A stretch of 32,721 nt of DNA from Plantago elongata. Taxonomy: Eukaryota > Streptophyta > Magnoliopsida > Lamiales > Plantaginaceae. Location: NCBI GenBank assembly GCA_036897095.1, contig JAYMSP010001393.1, positions 1-32,721 of the forward strand, read 5' to 3'. Positions 32,113 to 32,721 of the stretch are shown piece after piece. The notes beneath the pieces are model-generated. The model was not told the origin of the DNA and ran no database searches. It was given only the letters and a program-made list of their open reading frames with translations. How positions within the stretch are numbered: position 1 is the stretch's first letter; each line of letters opens with the position of its first letter. The translations under genes and the position numbers were made by a program.

Positions 32113-32721
32113 TGGGGCACGGCTAGGCGGCACACGGAGGCGCCAACATGTGGCACCCATGCGTGCCTTCCGAGCCACGCGGCGGCTTGCGGGTGCCAGC
32201 TCGGTCGGAATGGTTCGTGGAGGAGCGGACCGGTGGCGGCTCCGGTTGGGCGCAATGTCGGCACGGGGTTGCGCGGCCCTTGACGCGCGGAGGATGAGCG
32301 CGGGGGCGCAGTGAGGTGAGCAACGGTGCCAATCGGCACGGAACCGGAGAGAAAATGGCGAAATTGATTTGGGAACTTTGGTTGAAGCAGCGAGTTGGTT
32401 GAAGGAGAAGAAGAACCCGATTGATTTGGGGAAAATGAACTTGGTCTGTTGACTTATAATATATCCGTCATCTTCTGGATTTCGAACGGCTCGCGAATAA
32501 ATTCCAGAAAATTACGAAACTGATTCCTGGACGATCCTTGAGTCGAACTTAAGCCGTACCAAAAATAAAATAAATATTTTTATATTTATTATTTTATTAT
32601 TATTTTATTAGTCGTTACTAATTTCTTGACGTTTTCGCGCGACGTTTAATATTTTAAATTAACTCGAATATTCATACTTCCATTTAAAATGCTAGAATTA
32701 AATTTTAAAGAAATTTTTTAA

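Larger units (their letters stand above)
29371..32721 (-). mobile_element. Second Gypsy-like LTR, nested in the Copia remnant, incomplete at the window end
   Basis: It begins (plus strand) tgtaaggccccgacc; read on the minus strand this is the LTR end ...GGGGCCTTACA. Its sequence is collinear but diverged from the solo LTR at 10836-13784: gacgtcaaggaacaatgccga, agggcctgatgccgaaagc, a minus-strand TATA box near 32102, a GC-rich U3 (about 32110-32330), and gaacggctcgcgaataaa near 32485. By alignment to the first copy, the window ends roughly 50 bp short of its outer edge. At least 3.35 kb long, it exceeds the first copy mainly by expansion between about 30.1 and 31.9 kb. Whether it is a solo LTR or the 3' LTR of a longer element cannot be seen. 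I find no genes in it; the longer open frames are GC-driven or repeat-driven shadows. Confidence 0.85.

Noticed and set aside
31887..32339. 150-codon open frame on the minus strand
   Set aside because: It lies across the GC-rich U3, TATA box and leader of the second LTR, with other frames open too; composition-driven.
1..32721. CRISPR arrays, rRNA or tRNA genes, bacterial-type operons
   Set aside because: None found; repeats are dispersed or tandem plant repeats without spacer structure, and no cloverleaf-forming tRNA was recognised.

Overview
This is a piece of plant nuclear DNA. It has canonical GT-AG introns, plant-specific gene families (LAT59-type pectate lyase, jacalin-related lectins, LIFEGUARD/Bax-inhibitor-1-like protein, plant BSD-domain protein), AT-rich intergenic DNA, MITEs, and Copia- and Ty3/Gypsy-like LTR retrotransposon remnants. 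Intron size and repeat types suggest a eudicot, possibly an asterid; the species cannot be fixed from the sequence alone.

Layout. (1) 1-2573: AT-rich, no gene, one Stowaway-like end and a diverged direct repeat. (2) 2574-3749: an 82-bp tandem duplication leads into an intronless, shortened IWS1-like gene (TFIIS N-terminal/LW domain), probably a retrocopy. (3) 3699-10081: a degenerate array of three jacalin-related lectins, all on the minus strand. Copies A and B lie in a tandem segmental duplication (unit about 2.4 kb) that also copied the last 15 codons of the IWS1-like gene. A is frameshifted and split by a 138-bp Tourist-like MITE, B has lost its 5' end, and C is frameshifted in its last exon. 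(4) 10836-13784: a complete solo LTR (2,949 bp, TG...CA, 5-bp target duplication GTTCT). (5) 14458-16473: an intact three-exon pectate lyase. (6) 16474-20990: mostly AT-rich intergenic DNA with a Stowaway-like MITE about 245 bp upstream of the next gene. (7) 20991-22913: an intact four-exon LIFEGUARD/BI-1-like membrane protein gene. (8) 22914-26619: intergenic, repeat-rich. (9) 26620-27618: an intronless BSD-domain protein gene on the minus strand. (10) 28398-32721: the 3' end of a decayed Copia element (RT/RNase H tail, polypurine tract, 3' LTR), broken by a second LTR of the same family as the 10.8-13.8 kb one and running off the window end.

The genes are ordinary, independently transcribed plant genes and I see no operon-like or co-functional cluster. 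I do not see a convincing new biological system. The most informative signals are structural: the solo LTR with its exact target duplication, the nested LTR insertion, private minisatellites inside each LTR, and the linked duplication and decay of the IWS1-tail/lectin block.
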